Assembly: GCF_009827615.1 (NCBI RefSeq)
Contig: NZ_WTYU01000001.1
Span: forward strand, 1,633,001 to 1,697,000
Source: Allopontixanthobacter confluentis
GTDB lineage: Bacteria; Pseudomonadota; Alphaproteobacteria; Sphingomonadales; Sphingomonadaceae
Length of the DNA: 64,000 nt
Reading direction: 5' to 3'
In this document: in pieces, positions 54,907-63,328 of the stretch
Numbering within the stretch: the stretch's first letter is position 1
Layout: every line of letters starts with the position of its first letter
Translations under genes and position numbers: made by a program
Notes under the pieces: generated by a model
Told to the model about the DNA's origin: nothing
Seen by the model: the letters and a program-made list of their open reading frames with translations, nothing else
Database searches by the model: none

Positions 54907-56034
54907 TCATCGCGATTTTGCAGGCGCCCAGGTGACAAAAGTGCGGCCGGTCATGCCCAAGATCACTCCGTACAGCGTGGCAAAAATCAGTGTCGCCGCT
55001 GCGATTGGTTTGGCCATCAGGGCCGGTCCAAGCCGCTGCAGAACTATTGCCGCTGCCCCTGCAACAACCAGCGCGCCTGCGGCCAGAATCCACGAATAAC
55101 CGGCGATAGCGCCCACAAAGCACAGGCCAGCCAGACCCAGAAACAAACCGCCAAACCAGCGCATTTGTTTGCGAGAGGCATATTTGAAGCGGTCGATCCG
55201 TTGCATCTGACGCAATTGCGGGCGCAAATAGGAATGGGTGTGATACGCGCGCGCACCAATGCGGATTTTCCGGCGGAATTCTTCATCATGCACCGCCACG
55301 CTGCGCTCATAGGCAATGACATCATCCGCCTTGATCAACCGGCGGCCCTGGAAAATCACGCTCATGGATACGGTCAGATCGTCCAGCACCGTATCTGGAA
55401 AATCAGGGTACAGGTGCCGCCTGATGCTGAAGATCGACCCGTCTGCCCCCATCACATTGCCGGTGGCAGTTTCGAGACTGCGCGCCCGCTCGTCAAGACT
55501 CCAGTATGAAGTACTGATTTCCGACGTGATGCTCGGGCTTTCGTCCTGATAGAGCAGCGTGCCGCACACGCCGCCCACATTGCCATCGGCATAATAGGTC
55601 AGCAGTTTCTGGATTGCATCGTCTGCAAAAATTACATTGGCATCGGTAAAAACAATGATGTCGCCCTGCGCCATGGCCGCCAACCGCTTCATTCCTGCCG
55701 CCTTGCCGCATCGGTCAACGCCCCTGACCAGTGTCAGCAATCCATCCTCCTGTGACAGGATCTGCGCTGATGCGTCGGTCGAACTGTCGTCAAAGACGAG
55801 AATTTCGAGATCGGGCATCGTGGTTTTCAGACGCTTCAGGCTGGCCAGCTTCTGCGGCAGCGCGGCTTCTTCATTATGGACACAGAATTGCAAGCTCGCC
55901 CGGCCTGCAAAGGCCCCTCGCCTTACAGGCAGAATAGGCAGAGTTTTCAGGATGACCGGATAAATAAAATACGGATACGCAAAAAGAAGCAGACAAGTCA
56001 TGCCCAGTATAATCAGGATGAATGATGGCTGCAT
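54907..56034 (-). CDS. Membrane-associated glycosyltransferase, family 2
   Basis: GT-A glycosyltransferase of 375 residues with an N-terminal membrane helix (about 4-27) and two or three C-terminal helices. The catalytic domain shows LQFCVHNEEAALPQKLASL, VFDDSSTDASAQIL, DIIVFTDANVIF (the DXD-like site) and GADGSIFSIRRHLYPDFPDTVLDDL, with the Gly-Ala-Asp acceptor site. This layout resembles beta-glycan synthase-type family 2 enzymes. The internal ATG is preferred because the extension before it has no homology-like character. The GT4 gene follows after 36 bases on the same strand. Confidence 0.9.
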   Translation of the reverse strand: MQPSFILIILGMTCLLLFAYPYFIYPVILKTLPILPVRRGAFAGRASLQFCVHNEEAALPQKLASLKRLKTTMPDLEILVFDDSSTDASAQILSQEDGLLTLVRGVDRCGKAAGMKRLAAMAQGDIIVFTDANVIFADDAIQKLLTYYADGNVGGVCGTLLYQDESPSITSEISTSYWSLDERARSLETATGNVMGADGSIFSIRRHLYPDFPDTVLDDLTVSMSVIFQGRRLIKADDVIAYERSVAVHDEEFRRKIRIGARAYHTHSYLRPQLRQMQRIDRFKYASRKQMRWFGGLFLGLAGLCFVGAIAGYSWILAAGALVVAGAAAIVLQRLGPALMAKPIAAATLIFATLYGVILGMTGRTFVTWAPAKSR

Positions 56035-56163
56035 TTTGCCAAGTCCCCCCAAATGCTCTGGGGCTTGGTCTACCACATTTACCAAAACAGGTAAATAATG
56101 CGGCCCTCAAACTGGCGTATGCCAATCAGCGGCAGTGTTCAGGCGCTAAGGTGACAGCCCTAA

Positions 56164-56313
56164 TCAGAAAAAAAGCCACCAGATCGCGCCCCACAGCGCC
56201 GCGGCGCCGCCTGCGATAATGGCCAGCCGCAGCAGCCCGGGCCACCGCCACACATACAGCTTGCGCGCCCGCCGCCGCTGTCCAATTCCAGACTGGACAG
56301 GAGCACCCCTCAT
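56164..56313 (-). CDS. Small membrane protein (49 residues), tentative
   Basis: Short minus-strand frame whose product has a basic N-terminal part (GQRRRARKLYVWRWPGLLRL) and a hydrophobic C-terminal helix ending WGAIWWLFF. This Arg/Trp-rich lead followed by a single helix is a recurrent pattern of small alphaproteobacterial membrane proteins. It lies 129 bases upstream of the family 2 glycosyltransferase gene on the same strand. No Shine-Dalgarno is evident. An overlapping plus-strand frame of 106 codons is judged less likely. Confidence 0.45.
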   Translation of the reverse strand: MRGAPVQSGIGQRRRARKLYVWRWPGLLRLAIIAGGAAALWGAIWWLFF

Positions 56314-56695
56314 TGGATTTTCGGTGTTGTTTGTCGGCATGGGATTAGCAGTCGCCCAGTGGTTTGTGTTTATGGGACATCAGATCCTTTATCATCAAGA
56401 CGCCTTAAACGCATCAAATTCAACTTTGCCATCTGCCGCTTTCCCAACCTTCACCAGATGCTTGACCGCCGCCGCATATTCGCACGCGGCAATCCTGCCC
56501 TCATTTGACAGTCACGGCCATTTTGATCAGTCTTTCTAAGTAAAGTTACACAGTGATTACCGAGCCACGTTGCAGCATGACTTTTGTTTGAGTGATACGA
56601 TGGCCAGTGCGGCGAACACGATAGGCCGCGGCGGCAAAATGATACTGCGGGAATGCCGGCAGCGCGAGAGTTAGGTTTCATGAAAGGCGGGAATC
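56314..56695. other. Intergenic region with no recognised gene
   Basis: About 380 bases, lower in GC than the flanks. It separates minus-strand glycosyltransferase genes from the plus-strand double P-loop gene and presumably holds promoters. No hairpin, repeat or convincing reading frame stands out. Confidence 0.5.
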
Positions 56696-57994
56696 GTGAA
56701 AAGCGGGCACCTGACAAATCGCATTCCCTGTCATATCGGGCAGCGCATTTCGATTGTCGGGGCCAGTGGAAGCGGCAAGACCTTTCTCGCCCGGCGTTTG
56801 TCCGATGTGCTGTCTTTGCCGCATCATGAACTCGATGCACTGCGCAGCGCTACGGACATACGGGCAGAAGACGATAGCCTCTTTGCCAGCCGCGTAACGC
56901 AACTGGTGGCCGATGGTGCGTGGATTATTGATGGCCATTACCGAATAATACGCGGCCAGATATGGCATCGCGCCGATACTGTCATCCTGCTGGAATACCC
57001 ACTGCACCACATCGCGGCGAGCCTGGGCCGGCGCTATCTTGCTGCGCGCCGCGCGCGCGCGGCCAGTGCGCCCCAGCAAAATATCCAGCCATCACCAGCC
57101 GCAGCAGCAGCAAGCTGGCGGCAACGCTTGCAAAGATTGTCCAAAACCATCCGGGAACGCCGCGAATACCGGAAGATCTTGCAGCAGCCGGAATTTGAAC
57201 ATGTTGCCGTTATAAAGCTGAAATCAAGGGAAGAAGCGGAAAATTTCCTCCGCAGCCTGCCTGCTGTCAGCGGCCATGCAGCCGGTCCAGCCATTGGCGT
57301 ACCGCCGCCTCGCGTATCGAGCAGCAATGGGCTGCTGATCGAATTCGTCGGCTTCCCCGGCTCCGGAAAATCGACCGTGGCCAATGGGCTGATGAAACAC
57401 GGCCTTTTCGCCACCCGCAAGCAATTGGCAAAAGCATGGACAGACTTGCCCACGCACCAGAAACTCCTCGTGACCCTTGGCCTTGCAGCAAAACCCGCGC
57501 TCGTCTGGTCAGCTTTGCGTTTCCTGGCCGCAAACAAATCGCTCAAAAGTGACGTGCTGAACCGCATGGCCAGAATTCTCGTCATGTCGCAGTGGCAATT
57601 GCAAAACCGTCAGGCAATCATGCTCGATCAGGGCATGTTACAGCATCTGATGTCCATCCATTTCGCATCAGGCCAGAAGTCTTCCGCCTCTGCAAACATG
57701 GCCCCGCTCATCCGTCAGCTGTTCAAAGGCCGCGATACGCATATTATCGTCCTGGAAATCAGCCCCCGATACGCAGCACAGAGAATTGCAGGACGCGAAG
57801 CCGGTTTCAGCCGGTTTGACGGGCTGGACGCCCCACATATTGCGCACCTCCTGCAGCAAAGCATCGAGCTACCCCGCGAAATCGCAAATGCCGCACGCAG
57901 TGCTGGCCTCAATGTGGTGGAAGTGGATGCCAGCCTGCCCGTCAGCGACATCATCGCGGCCCTGAAGGGCAAGCTCCTTCCCGCGATCGCCTGA
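56696..57994 (+). CDS. Protein with two fused P-loop kinase-like modules
   Basis: Protein of 432 residues with two separate Walker A motifs. Module 1 (about 15-190) has GASGSGKT (Lys28), HHELDAL, GAWIIDGHY and a basic region RRYLAARRARA, as in adenylate-kinase/FlaR-like topology-modulation proteins. A Pro/Gly-rich linker (about 191-210) follows. Module 2 (about 211-432) has GFPGSGKST (Lys225), a Gln/Asp strand IMLDQGMLQHLM and HIIVLEISPRYAAQRIAGREAGFSRFDG, like thymidylate- or shikimate-type kinases. The GTG start has AAAGG about 9 bases upstream. Position at the end of the exopolysaccharide cluster suggests phosphorylation of a sugar or nucleotide, but no substrate is evident. Confidence 0.8.
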   Translation: MKSGHLTNRIPCHIGQRISIVGASGSGKTFLARRLSDVLSLPHHELDALRSATDIRAEDDSLFASRVTQLVADGAWIIDGHYRIIRGQIWHRADTVILLEYPLHHIAASLGRRYLAARRARAASAPQQNIQPSPAAAAASWRQRLQRLSKTIRERREYRKILQQPEFEHVAVIKLKSREEAENFLRSLPAVSGHAAGPAIGVPPPRVSSSNGLLIEFVGFPGSGKSTVANGLMKHGLFATRKQLAKAWTDLPTHQKLLVTLGLAAKPALVWSALRFLAANKSLKSDVLNRMARILVMSQWQLQNRQAIMLDQGMLQHLMSIHFASGQKSSASANMAPLIRQLFKGRDTHIIVLEISPRYAAQRIAGREAGFSRFDGLDAPHIAHLLQQSIELPREIANAARSAGLNVVEVDASLPVSDIIAALKGKLLPAIA

Positions 57995-58033
57995 CGAACC
58001 TTAAGCGCGCATCGGTCAATTTTGCAGGCGCGC

Positions 58034-58123
58034 TGGCGGAGAGACAGGGATTCGAACCCTGGGTACGGTTGCCCGCACAGTAGTTTTCGAGACTACCCCG
58101 TTCGACCACTCCGGCATCTCTCC
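58034..58123 (-). tRNA. tRNA-Ser (anticodon CGA)
   Basis: Ninety bases including an encoded CCA end. The acceptor stem GGAGAGA/TCTCTCC, anticodon stem GTAGT/ACTAC with loop CTCGAAA (anticodon CGA, reading UCG), a long variable arm typical of class II tRNAs, and T-arm CAGGG-TTCGAAT-CCCTG all pair. Discriminator base is G. Confidence 0.95.
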
Positions 58124-58293
58124 GCGGCGCTTGAGGGGCAGGAAAACTGCACCCCGGTCGGTTGGGAGCGAGGCGGTTAGCCCAAGGTCGGCGACTTGCC
58201 AAGCCCCTTCGCACATCCAAATCATGCAATCCTGGTGGAAGAAAGTGCCAGATAACTTGTTTCGCACCTGCGAAGGTCTATATTCCCACCATT

Positions 58294-58674
58294 ATGGAAC
58301 GTATCCAGTTCTTTTCGCAAGCAGCCGGCCGCACCATTGATGTGCCCCGCCATGCAAAAGCGCGCTTCGCGATTGGTGATGTCGTGCGCCACCGGATGTT
58401 CGATTTCCGCGGCGTGATTTTCGATATCGACCCGGTGTTTGCTAATAGCGACGAATGGTACGAATCCATTCCCAAGGAGCTTCGGCCCAAGCGCGAGCAG
58501 CCGTTTTATCACCTGCTGGCGGAAAATGAGGAATCGTCCTACGTCGCCTATGTCAGCCAGCAGAACCTGCTGGGTGATGCCGATGGCGGCCCGGTTGACC
58601 ATCCGACTGTGGCAGAATTGTTCGGCGATTTTGAAGATGGACGCTACCGGATGCGGCGGTCACTGACGCATTAA
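58294..58674 (+). CDS. hspQ: Heat-shock protein HspQ
   Basis: HspQ of 126 residues (YccV/hemimethylated-DNA-binding-protein family), known in enterobacteria as a heat-shock protein and specificity factor for the Lon protease. The motif set ARFAIGDVVRHRMFDFRGVIFDIDPVFANSDEWY, then PFYHLLAENEESSYVAYVSQQNLL is characteristic. It has about 20 extra N-terminal residues compared with E. coli HspQ. The ATG chosen removes a frame extension through the tRNA flank; the ribosome-binding site is weak. Convergent with the ABC-2 permease gene. Confidence 0.9.
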   Translation: MERIQFFSQAAGRTIDVPRHAKARFAIGDVVRHRMFDFRGVIFDIDPVFANSDEWYESIPKELRPKREQPFYHLLAENEESSYVAYVSQQNLLGDADGGPVDHPTVAELFGDFEDGRYRMRRSLTH

Positions 58675-58733
58675 GCTGCAAGGCTGCCATCAAGCGCAGG
58701 GCGTTCGCACGCTCCGCAACGCAGCCACGAATA

Positions 58734-59639
58734 TCAGTCTTTGAGCTTCCAGCCTGATTTCAGCACCTTGTAGACAATGACCACCAGCAGCAGGTTCAGC
58801 ACGCCCAGCCCTGCGGCGGCGCCCAACACGGCTGTGTTGGTATCCCCAATGTCGCTTTCCCCCAGAAAGCCGAAGCGGAAACCGGAAATAACGTAGAAGA
58901 ACGGGTTCAGGCGGCTGATGGCCTGGAACGCAGGTGCCAGATTGTCGATTACGTAAAAAGTGCCTGACAGCAGGGACAATGGCGCAATCACGAAATTGGT
59001 GACCGCGGCATTGTGATCAAATTTTTCGGCCCAGATGGATGCCAGCAACCCCAGCAAAGCCAGCAGAACCGCGCCCATCAGCCCGAACCACGCCACGACC
59101 CACGGATGTTCAACCCCCAGCGAAACCCCCGGCCATAAAGACATGGCGAGCGCCACCGTGCAGCCGACCATGATGGCGCGGGTGACGGCCGCCATGACAA
59201 TGCCTGCCATCAGTTCCCCTTCGGAAAGCGGCGGCATCAGCAAGTCGATGATGGTCCCCTGGATCTTGCCGGCAAGCAGCGAAAAGCTGGAATTGGCAAA
59301 GGCATTCTGCATCATGCCCATTACAATCAGCCCGGGCGCCACAAAAGTTGCGAATGGAACCCCAAGGACTTCGCGGCCTGTTCTGCCCAATGCGACGGTG
59401 AAAATGACCAGAAACAGCAATGTTGTGACCGCGGGGGCCCAAATCGTCTGAGTCTGCACCTTGAGAAATCGCCGAACCTCCTTAATATAGAGACTCCACA
59501 AGCCGATGCGATTAATGCCGTGAATAACTGGCACACCGCGCGGCGGAAACCGGCTTCCCTCGCCGGTAGCGTTTCCGGTCCCGGTTGCCGGGGCAAGGGA
59601 CGCATCAGAGTTTTCTTGGGTGCGGGCTTGATCGGCCAT
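58734..59639 (-). CDS. ABC-2 type transporter permease
   Basis: Permease of 301 residues with six helices. After a Ser/Gly-rich cytoplasmic N-terminus (about 1-40) come GLWSLYIKEVRRFLKVQTQTIWAP, VAPGLIVMGMMQNAF and, in the last third, VTNFVIAPLSLLSGTFYVIDNLAPAFQAISRLNPFFYVISGFR, the ABC-2 signature seen in NodJ/DrrB-like exporters. The ATPase subunit is not adjacent and must be encoded elsewhere. It diverges from gcrA with 71 bases between the starts. The substrate is unknown. Confidence 0.88.
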   Translation of the reverse strand: MADQARTQENSDASLAPATGTGNATGEGSRFPPRGVPVIHGINRIGLWSLYIKEVRRFLKVQTQTIWAPAVTTLLFLVIFTVALGRTGREVLGVPFATFVAPGLIVMGMMQNAFANSSFSLLAGKIQGTIIDLLMPPLSEGELMAGIVMAAVTRAIMVGCTVALAMSLWPGVSLGVEHPWVVAWFGLMGAVLLALLGLLASIWAEKFDHNAAVTNFVIAPLSLLSGTFYVIDNLAPAFQAISRLNPFFYVISGFRFGFLGESDIGDTNTAVLGAAAGLGVLNLLLVVIVYKVLKSGWKLKD

Positions 59640-59710
59640 GAAGGCGCGCCTAGTGCCAACTGCTTCTGCTGGCAAGCCCAGCTGGACCATCGTTTATTGG
59701 ATAAGAGTGC

Positions 59711-60418
59711 ATGAGCTGGACTGACGAACGCATCGCGACACTGAAAAAGTTGTGGGAAGGTGGATCGACCGCCAGCCAGATTGCGGAAGAACTTGGCGGC
59801 GTCAGCCGTAATGCAGTGATTGGCAAGGCCCATCGGCTGGGCCTCAAATCGCGCCCTTCCCCGGTCAAGGCGAACGACAATAAGGGCGAGAAGAAGAAGC
59901 CCGCGCCCAAGCCAGTGGTTAAAAAGGCTACCGCGCCCAAACCCGAGGCGATCAAGCCGCCGGAAGCCGGCCCAGTTTCTGCACCCGCGCCTGAGCCAGA
60001 GCAGCACGAGGAGCCATCGCGGCCAAAAGCCGCCGAAAGCGGTATCCCCTCGCAGCCCTTGCCCAATCCTTCCACCAATCTGCCCAAGATTGTCTCTGTC
60101 GGGCCAGGCGGCTTTTTGCGTCAGGGCCCTGGCGACCAGCAGGCCCCCATTCCGCCAGCCCCGCCGCGCAGGTTGGTGCCGGCAAAGCCGAGCGCCGACA
60201 TTGCCAGCAAGACGAGCCTGCTGGAACTGAGCGACAAAGTATGCCGCTGGCCCATGGGCCACCCCGGCGAACCGGATTTCCATTTCTGCGGTCAGGATGT
60301 GAACCCCGGCTTCCCTTATTGCGTGGAACACTGTGGACGGGCCTTCCAGGCACAGTTGCCCCGCGGTGCGCGCCGTCCGCCCCCGCCCTTGCCATTTGGC
60401 GGACCGCGCGTTCGCTGA
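59711..60418 (+). CDS. gcrA: GcrA cell-cycle regulator
   Basis: GcrA of 235 residues, an alphaproteobacterial regulator that binds sigma70 RNA polymerase and acts at promoters methylated by CcrM at GANTC. The N-terminal helix-turn-helix begins MSWTDERIATLKKLWEGG and has SRNAVIGKAHRLGL; a Lys/Pro/Ala-rich linker (about 47-165) follows, then the C-terminal domain that contacts sigma70 (VCRWPMGHPGEPDFHFCGQD, then PYCVEHC). The linker is longer than in Caulobacter GcrA (about 173 residues in all). A strong terminator follows. ccrM is not in the window. Confidence 0.95.
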   Translation: MSWTDERIATLKKLWEGGSTASQIAEELGGVSRNAVIGKAHRLGLKSRPSPVKANDNKGEKKKPAPKPVVKKATAPKPEAIKPPEAGPVSAPAPEPEQHEEPSRPKAAESGIPSQPLPNPSTNLPKIVSVGPGGFLRQGPGDQQAPIPPAPPRRLVPAKPSADIASKTSLLELSDKVCRWPMGHPGEPDFHFCGQDVNPGFPYCVEHCGRAFQAQLPRGARRPPPPLPFGGPRVR

Positions 60419-60438
60419 GGCAATTTGCATAAATCAGG

Positions 60439-60475
60439 AAAAAGGGCGCGTTTCGAACAGGAACGCGCCCTTTTT
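60439..60475 (+). terminator. Rho-independent terminator of gcrA
   Basis: Fourteen-bp stem AAAAAGGGCGCGTT/AACGCGCCCTTTTT, 9-base loop that can pair further, followed by a run of eight Ts in total; it starts 20 bases past the gcrA stop. Confidence 0.93.
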
Positions 60476-60604
60476 TTTCATAAGGTGCAGCGCATTTTTG
60501 CATATTGGTAAGGTCGCACTGATGTTGCGCTGCAGGTCTGCACCGCTGGCGCGGCGCAATAAAAGGGATGACCAGCCTCATCCGGCTGATTATGCGTCAG
60601 ATCA

Positions 60605-61408
60605 ATGCGCAGTTTCGCTTCTTTCCTGAAATCCATTTTCCTGACAGGCGTGCTGCTTGCTCTGGCGGCCTGCACTGACCATCAGGAAGCAGAAACGGGC
60701 CCGGTCGTGCTGGCGGCAGCCAGCCTGCAGGAAGCCCTTGAGGATGTGGCCGATGCGTGGATGCTGGAAGGGCACCCCCGCCCCGCCCTCGCCTTTGCCG
60801 GAACGCCGGCACAGGCCCGTCAGATTGAACATGGTGCGCCTGCCGACATTGCGTTTTTGGCGGACGAGGAATGGATGGACCGGCTCGAGCAGCGGAGATT
60901 GCTGAAGCCCGGCACGCGTTCTGCCATCGTCGGCAACCGGCTGGTGCTGATCGCCCCCGCCGCCGCACAGCAAACTGACCCACCTATAGAAATGGCCGAC
61001 TTTGCTGCCCGGCTCGGCAATGGTGACCCTGGCGGGCGGCTGGCGATGGGCGATCCTGACAGTGTGCCGGCCGGGCGCTACGCCCGCGCGGCGCTTCGCT
61101 CCCTCGGCGTGTGGGATGCCATCAGGCTGCAGATTGCCCCTACCGAAAGTGTCCGTGCAGCCATGGCGTTGGTGGAACGGGGGGAAGCGCCGCTCGGCAT
61201 TGTGTATGAAAGCGATCTGGCATCATCAAAGCAGGTGCGGCTGGCAGGCATGATCAGCGCCGCGCACCAGCCATCAATACGCTATCCGGCAGCCCTGCTG
61301 AAGACGGCAAGCCACCGCGATGCCGCAGGGTTTCTGGCATTTCTGAAATCTGCGACAGCGCAGGCAATTTTTGCAGACCATCGTTTCAGCCCTGTCGCAC
61401 AGCCATGA
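60605..61408 (+). CDS. modA: Molybdate ABC transporter substrate-binding protein
   Basis: ModA of 267 residues. A lipoprotein signal ends in lipobox LAAC (Cys23), so it is membrane-anchored rather than free in the periplasm. The oxyanion-binding pattern is present: VVLAAASLQEALEDVADAW with the Ser of the first loop, LAFAGTPAQARQIEHGAPADIAFLADEEWMD, RLVLIAP, and GDPDSVPAGRYARAAL in the second domain, then GIVYESD. It captures molybdate or tungstate for ModBC. Its stop overlaps the modB start by ATGA. Confidence 0.92.
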   Translation: MRSFASFLKSIFLTGVLLALAACTDHQEAETGPVVLAAASLQEALEDVADAWMLEGHPRPALAFAGTPAQARQIEHGAPADIAFLADEEWMDRLEQRRLLKPGTRSAIVGNRLVLIAPAAAQQTDPPIEMADFAARLGNGDPGGRLAMGDPDSVPAGRYARAALRSLGVWDAIRLQIAPTESVRAAMALVERGEAPLGIVYESDLASSKQVRLAGMISAAHQPSIRYPAALLKTASHRDAAGFLAFLKSATAQAIFADHRFSPVAQP

Positions 61409-62097
61409 TAACGCCCCTTGAATGGTCCATCATTGGTCTGTCCCTGAAAGTAAGCCTGGTGGCCATTACGCTGACCCTGCCGCTGGCCTATGGGCTGGCG
61501 TGGCTGCTGGCGCGGCGCCGCTTTCCCGGCAGGTTCCTGCTGGATGCGCTGGTCCATCTGCCGCTGGTGGTGCCGCCAGTGGTGACCGGCTGGTTGCTGC
61601 TGGTGCTGCTTGGCCGCAATGGCCCCATCGGCTCCATTCTTCTCGACTGGCTTGGCGTAACGCTGGTGTTTCACTGGACCGGCGCGGCGGTGGCGGCAGC
61701 GGTGATGGCCCTGCCCCTGATGGTGCGCGCCATGCGCCTTTCGATCGACGCGGTGGACCGCAAGCTGGTCGGCGCTGCCAGAACCCTTGGCGCGAGCCCG
61801 TGGCATGCCTTCCGAACCATAACCCTGCCACTCAGTCTGCCCGGCATTCTGGCAGGCGCGGTACTGGGATTTGCCCGCTCGCTGGGCGAATTTGGCGCGA
61901 CCATTACCTTTGCTTCCAATATTCCCGGGCAAACACGGACATTGCCGCTGGCAATTTATACCAGCCTTCAGGTTCCCGGCGCAGAAGGCGTGGTGACGCG
62001 TCTCGCAATCATTTCCATCGTCCTGTCGCTGGCCGCGCTGCTGGCTAGCGAATGGCTGGTCAGGCGGACCAGCGGCGGTAATGCCCATGTCCTTTGA
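61405..62097 (+). CDS. modB: Molybdate ABC transporter permease
   Basis: ModB of 230 residues with five or six helices. The permease EAA-type loop that contacts the ATPase is GAARTLGASPWHAFRTITLPLSLPGILAG, and FARSLGEFGATITFASNIPGQTRTLPLAIYT is diagnostic for molybdate permeases. It overlaps modA (ATGA) at its start and modC at its end by about 11 bases, so the three genes are coupled. Confidence 0.95.
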   Translation: MITPLEWSIIGLSLKVSLVAITLTLPLAYGLAWLLARRRFPGRFLLDALVHLPLVVPPVVTGWLLLVLLGRNGPIGSILLDWLGVTLVFHWTGAAVAAAVMALPLMVRAMRLSIDAVDRKLVGAARTLGASPWHAFRTITLPLSLPGILAGAVLGFARSLGEFGATITFASNIPGQTRTLPLAIYTSLQVPGAEGVVTRLAIISIVLSLAALLASEWLVRRTSGGNAHVL

Positions 62098-62710
62098 TAT
62101 TGTGCTGCGTCATGCGACCGGTGAAAATTCCATCGCAATCGATCATCATTCCGATGCCAGTCTGGTTGCGATAACCGGCCCTTCAGGCTGCGGGAAAACA
62201 ACTGCCCTAAATTGTGTGGCGGGGCTGATTACGCCGCAATTTGCGCAGATTTCGGTGAATGGCCGCACGCTGATCGATAGCGAGCGCAATGTCAGCCTGC
62301 CTGCCGAAAGCCGCCGCTGCGGCTATATATTTCAGGACGCGCGGCTGTTTCCCCACCTGCGGGTATCCGCCAACCTTGCTTATGGCATGCGGATGCGCGG
62401 CGCGGCGCACACTGATGTGGACCATGCTGCCGTTATCGACGTGCTGGGCATTGGCGGGCTGGCGGATCGCTGGCCCGCGACATTGTCCGGCGGCGAAATT
62501 CGCCGGGTCGCAATTGCGCGGGCGCTGATGTCTGGCCCTGAATTTCTGCTGCTTGATGAACCGCTGTCATCGCTCGACAAGGCGCGCGGTGAGGAGGTTC
62601 TGGGCATGATCGAGCGGATCCATTCGCAGCTGTCGGTCCCCATGTTGTATGTCAGCCATGATCCGGCAGAAGTTGCCCGCCTGACACAGACCATCATCAA
62701 ACTGGGATAA
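62087..62710 (+). CDS. modC: Molybdate ABC transporter ATP-binding protein, short form
   Basis: ATPase of 207 residues. Walker A GPSGCGKTT is at about 31-39, the signature LSGGEIRRVAIARAL near 135-149, Walker B FLLLDEPLSSLD near 155-166, and the switch His in YVSHDPAEV near 190. Unlike E. coli ModC (about 350 residues) it has no C-terminal MOP/TOBE domain, which in that protein binds molybdate and inhibits transport. The second of two close ATG codons was chosen because GGCGG then sits 8 bases upstream. No ModE-type regulator is adjacent. Confidence 0.9.
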   Translation: MSFDIVLRHATGENSIAIDHHSDASLVAITGPSGCGKTTALNCVAGLITPQFAQISVNGRTLIDSERNVSLPAESRRCGYIFQDARLFPHLRVSANLAYGMRMRGAAHTDVDHAAVIDVLGIGGLADRWPATLSGGEIRRVAIARALMSGPEFLLLDEPLSSLDKARGEEVLGMIERIHSQLSVPMLYVSHDPAEVARLTQTIIKLG

Positions 62711-62776
62711 GGCCTTGTCCCGCCGCCATGCCGCCCGCTAGACTGGGTTTGCGATCAACAGTCCCAAGGCAATTTT

Positions 62777-63301
62777 ATGGCGCTTTCACTTCATTCCGCA
62801 CTCATCCCCAGCATGATGCAGGTGCTTGGCTCCGTCGAAGGTTTTGTCGACAAGGCACACGCATGGTGTGATGAACACGGCCATAGCCATCAGGAAATTA
62901 TCGGTGCGCGCCTGATTGATGACATGCTGCCGTTTTCCTACCAGGTGAAAAGCTGCTGGACACATTCTGCCCATGCGGTTGCCAGCGCACAGACCGGGCT
63001 GTTCACCCCGGAAATGAGCCCTCCGCCCGACAGTTTCGACGGATTGCGGGACAAGTTGGCAGAAGCCACCACAATGCTGTCAGCTGTGGACGAGGCAGAG
63101 CTGGAAAATCTGGCCGGCAATGACATGCGCTTCCAGATTGGCGACCGGCTCAGAATGGATTTCACGGTGCAGGATTTCCTGCTCAGTTTCAGCCAGCCCA
63201 ATTTCTATTTTCACGCCGCAACCGCCTATGACATTTTGCGGATGAAGGGGCTGGCGCTGGGCAAGCGGGACTATCTCGGCGCATTGCGGCTCAAGACATA
63301 G
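62777..63301 (+). CDS. DUF1993 family protein
   Basis: Protein of 174 residues, mostly helical. It begins MALSLHSALIPSMMQVLGSVEGFVDKAHAW; SFDGLRDKLAEATTMLSAVDEAELE in the middle and FYFHAATAYDILRMKGLALGKRDYLG near the end are the family hallmarks (DUF1993, a DinB-like four-helix bundle). Conserved His residues (HSHQE, FHAATAYDILR) could bind metal. No function is established. It is separated from modC by 66 bases and convergent with the methyltransferase gene. Confidence 0.88.
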   Translation: MALSLHSALIPSMMQVLGSVEGFVDKAHAWCDEHGHSHQEIIGARLIDDMLPFSYQVKSCWTHSAHAVASAQTGLFTPEMSPPPDSFDGLRDKLAEATTMLSAVDEAELENLAGNDMRFQIGDRLRMDFTVQDFLLSFSQPNFYFHAATAYDILRMKGLALGKRDYLGALRLKT

Positions 63302-63328
63302 ATTGCCCATAGATCGATGCGGCTTGCT

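Noticed and set aside
56219-56539. Plus-strand frame of 106 codons in the gap before the double P-loop gene
   Set aside because: One hydrophobic stretch but no Shine-Dalgarno, odd composition and overlap with the better-looking 49-residue frame on the other strand.
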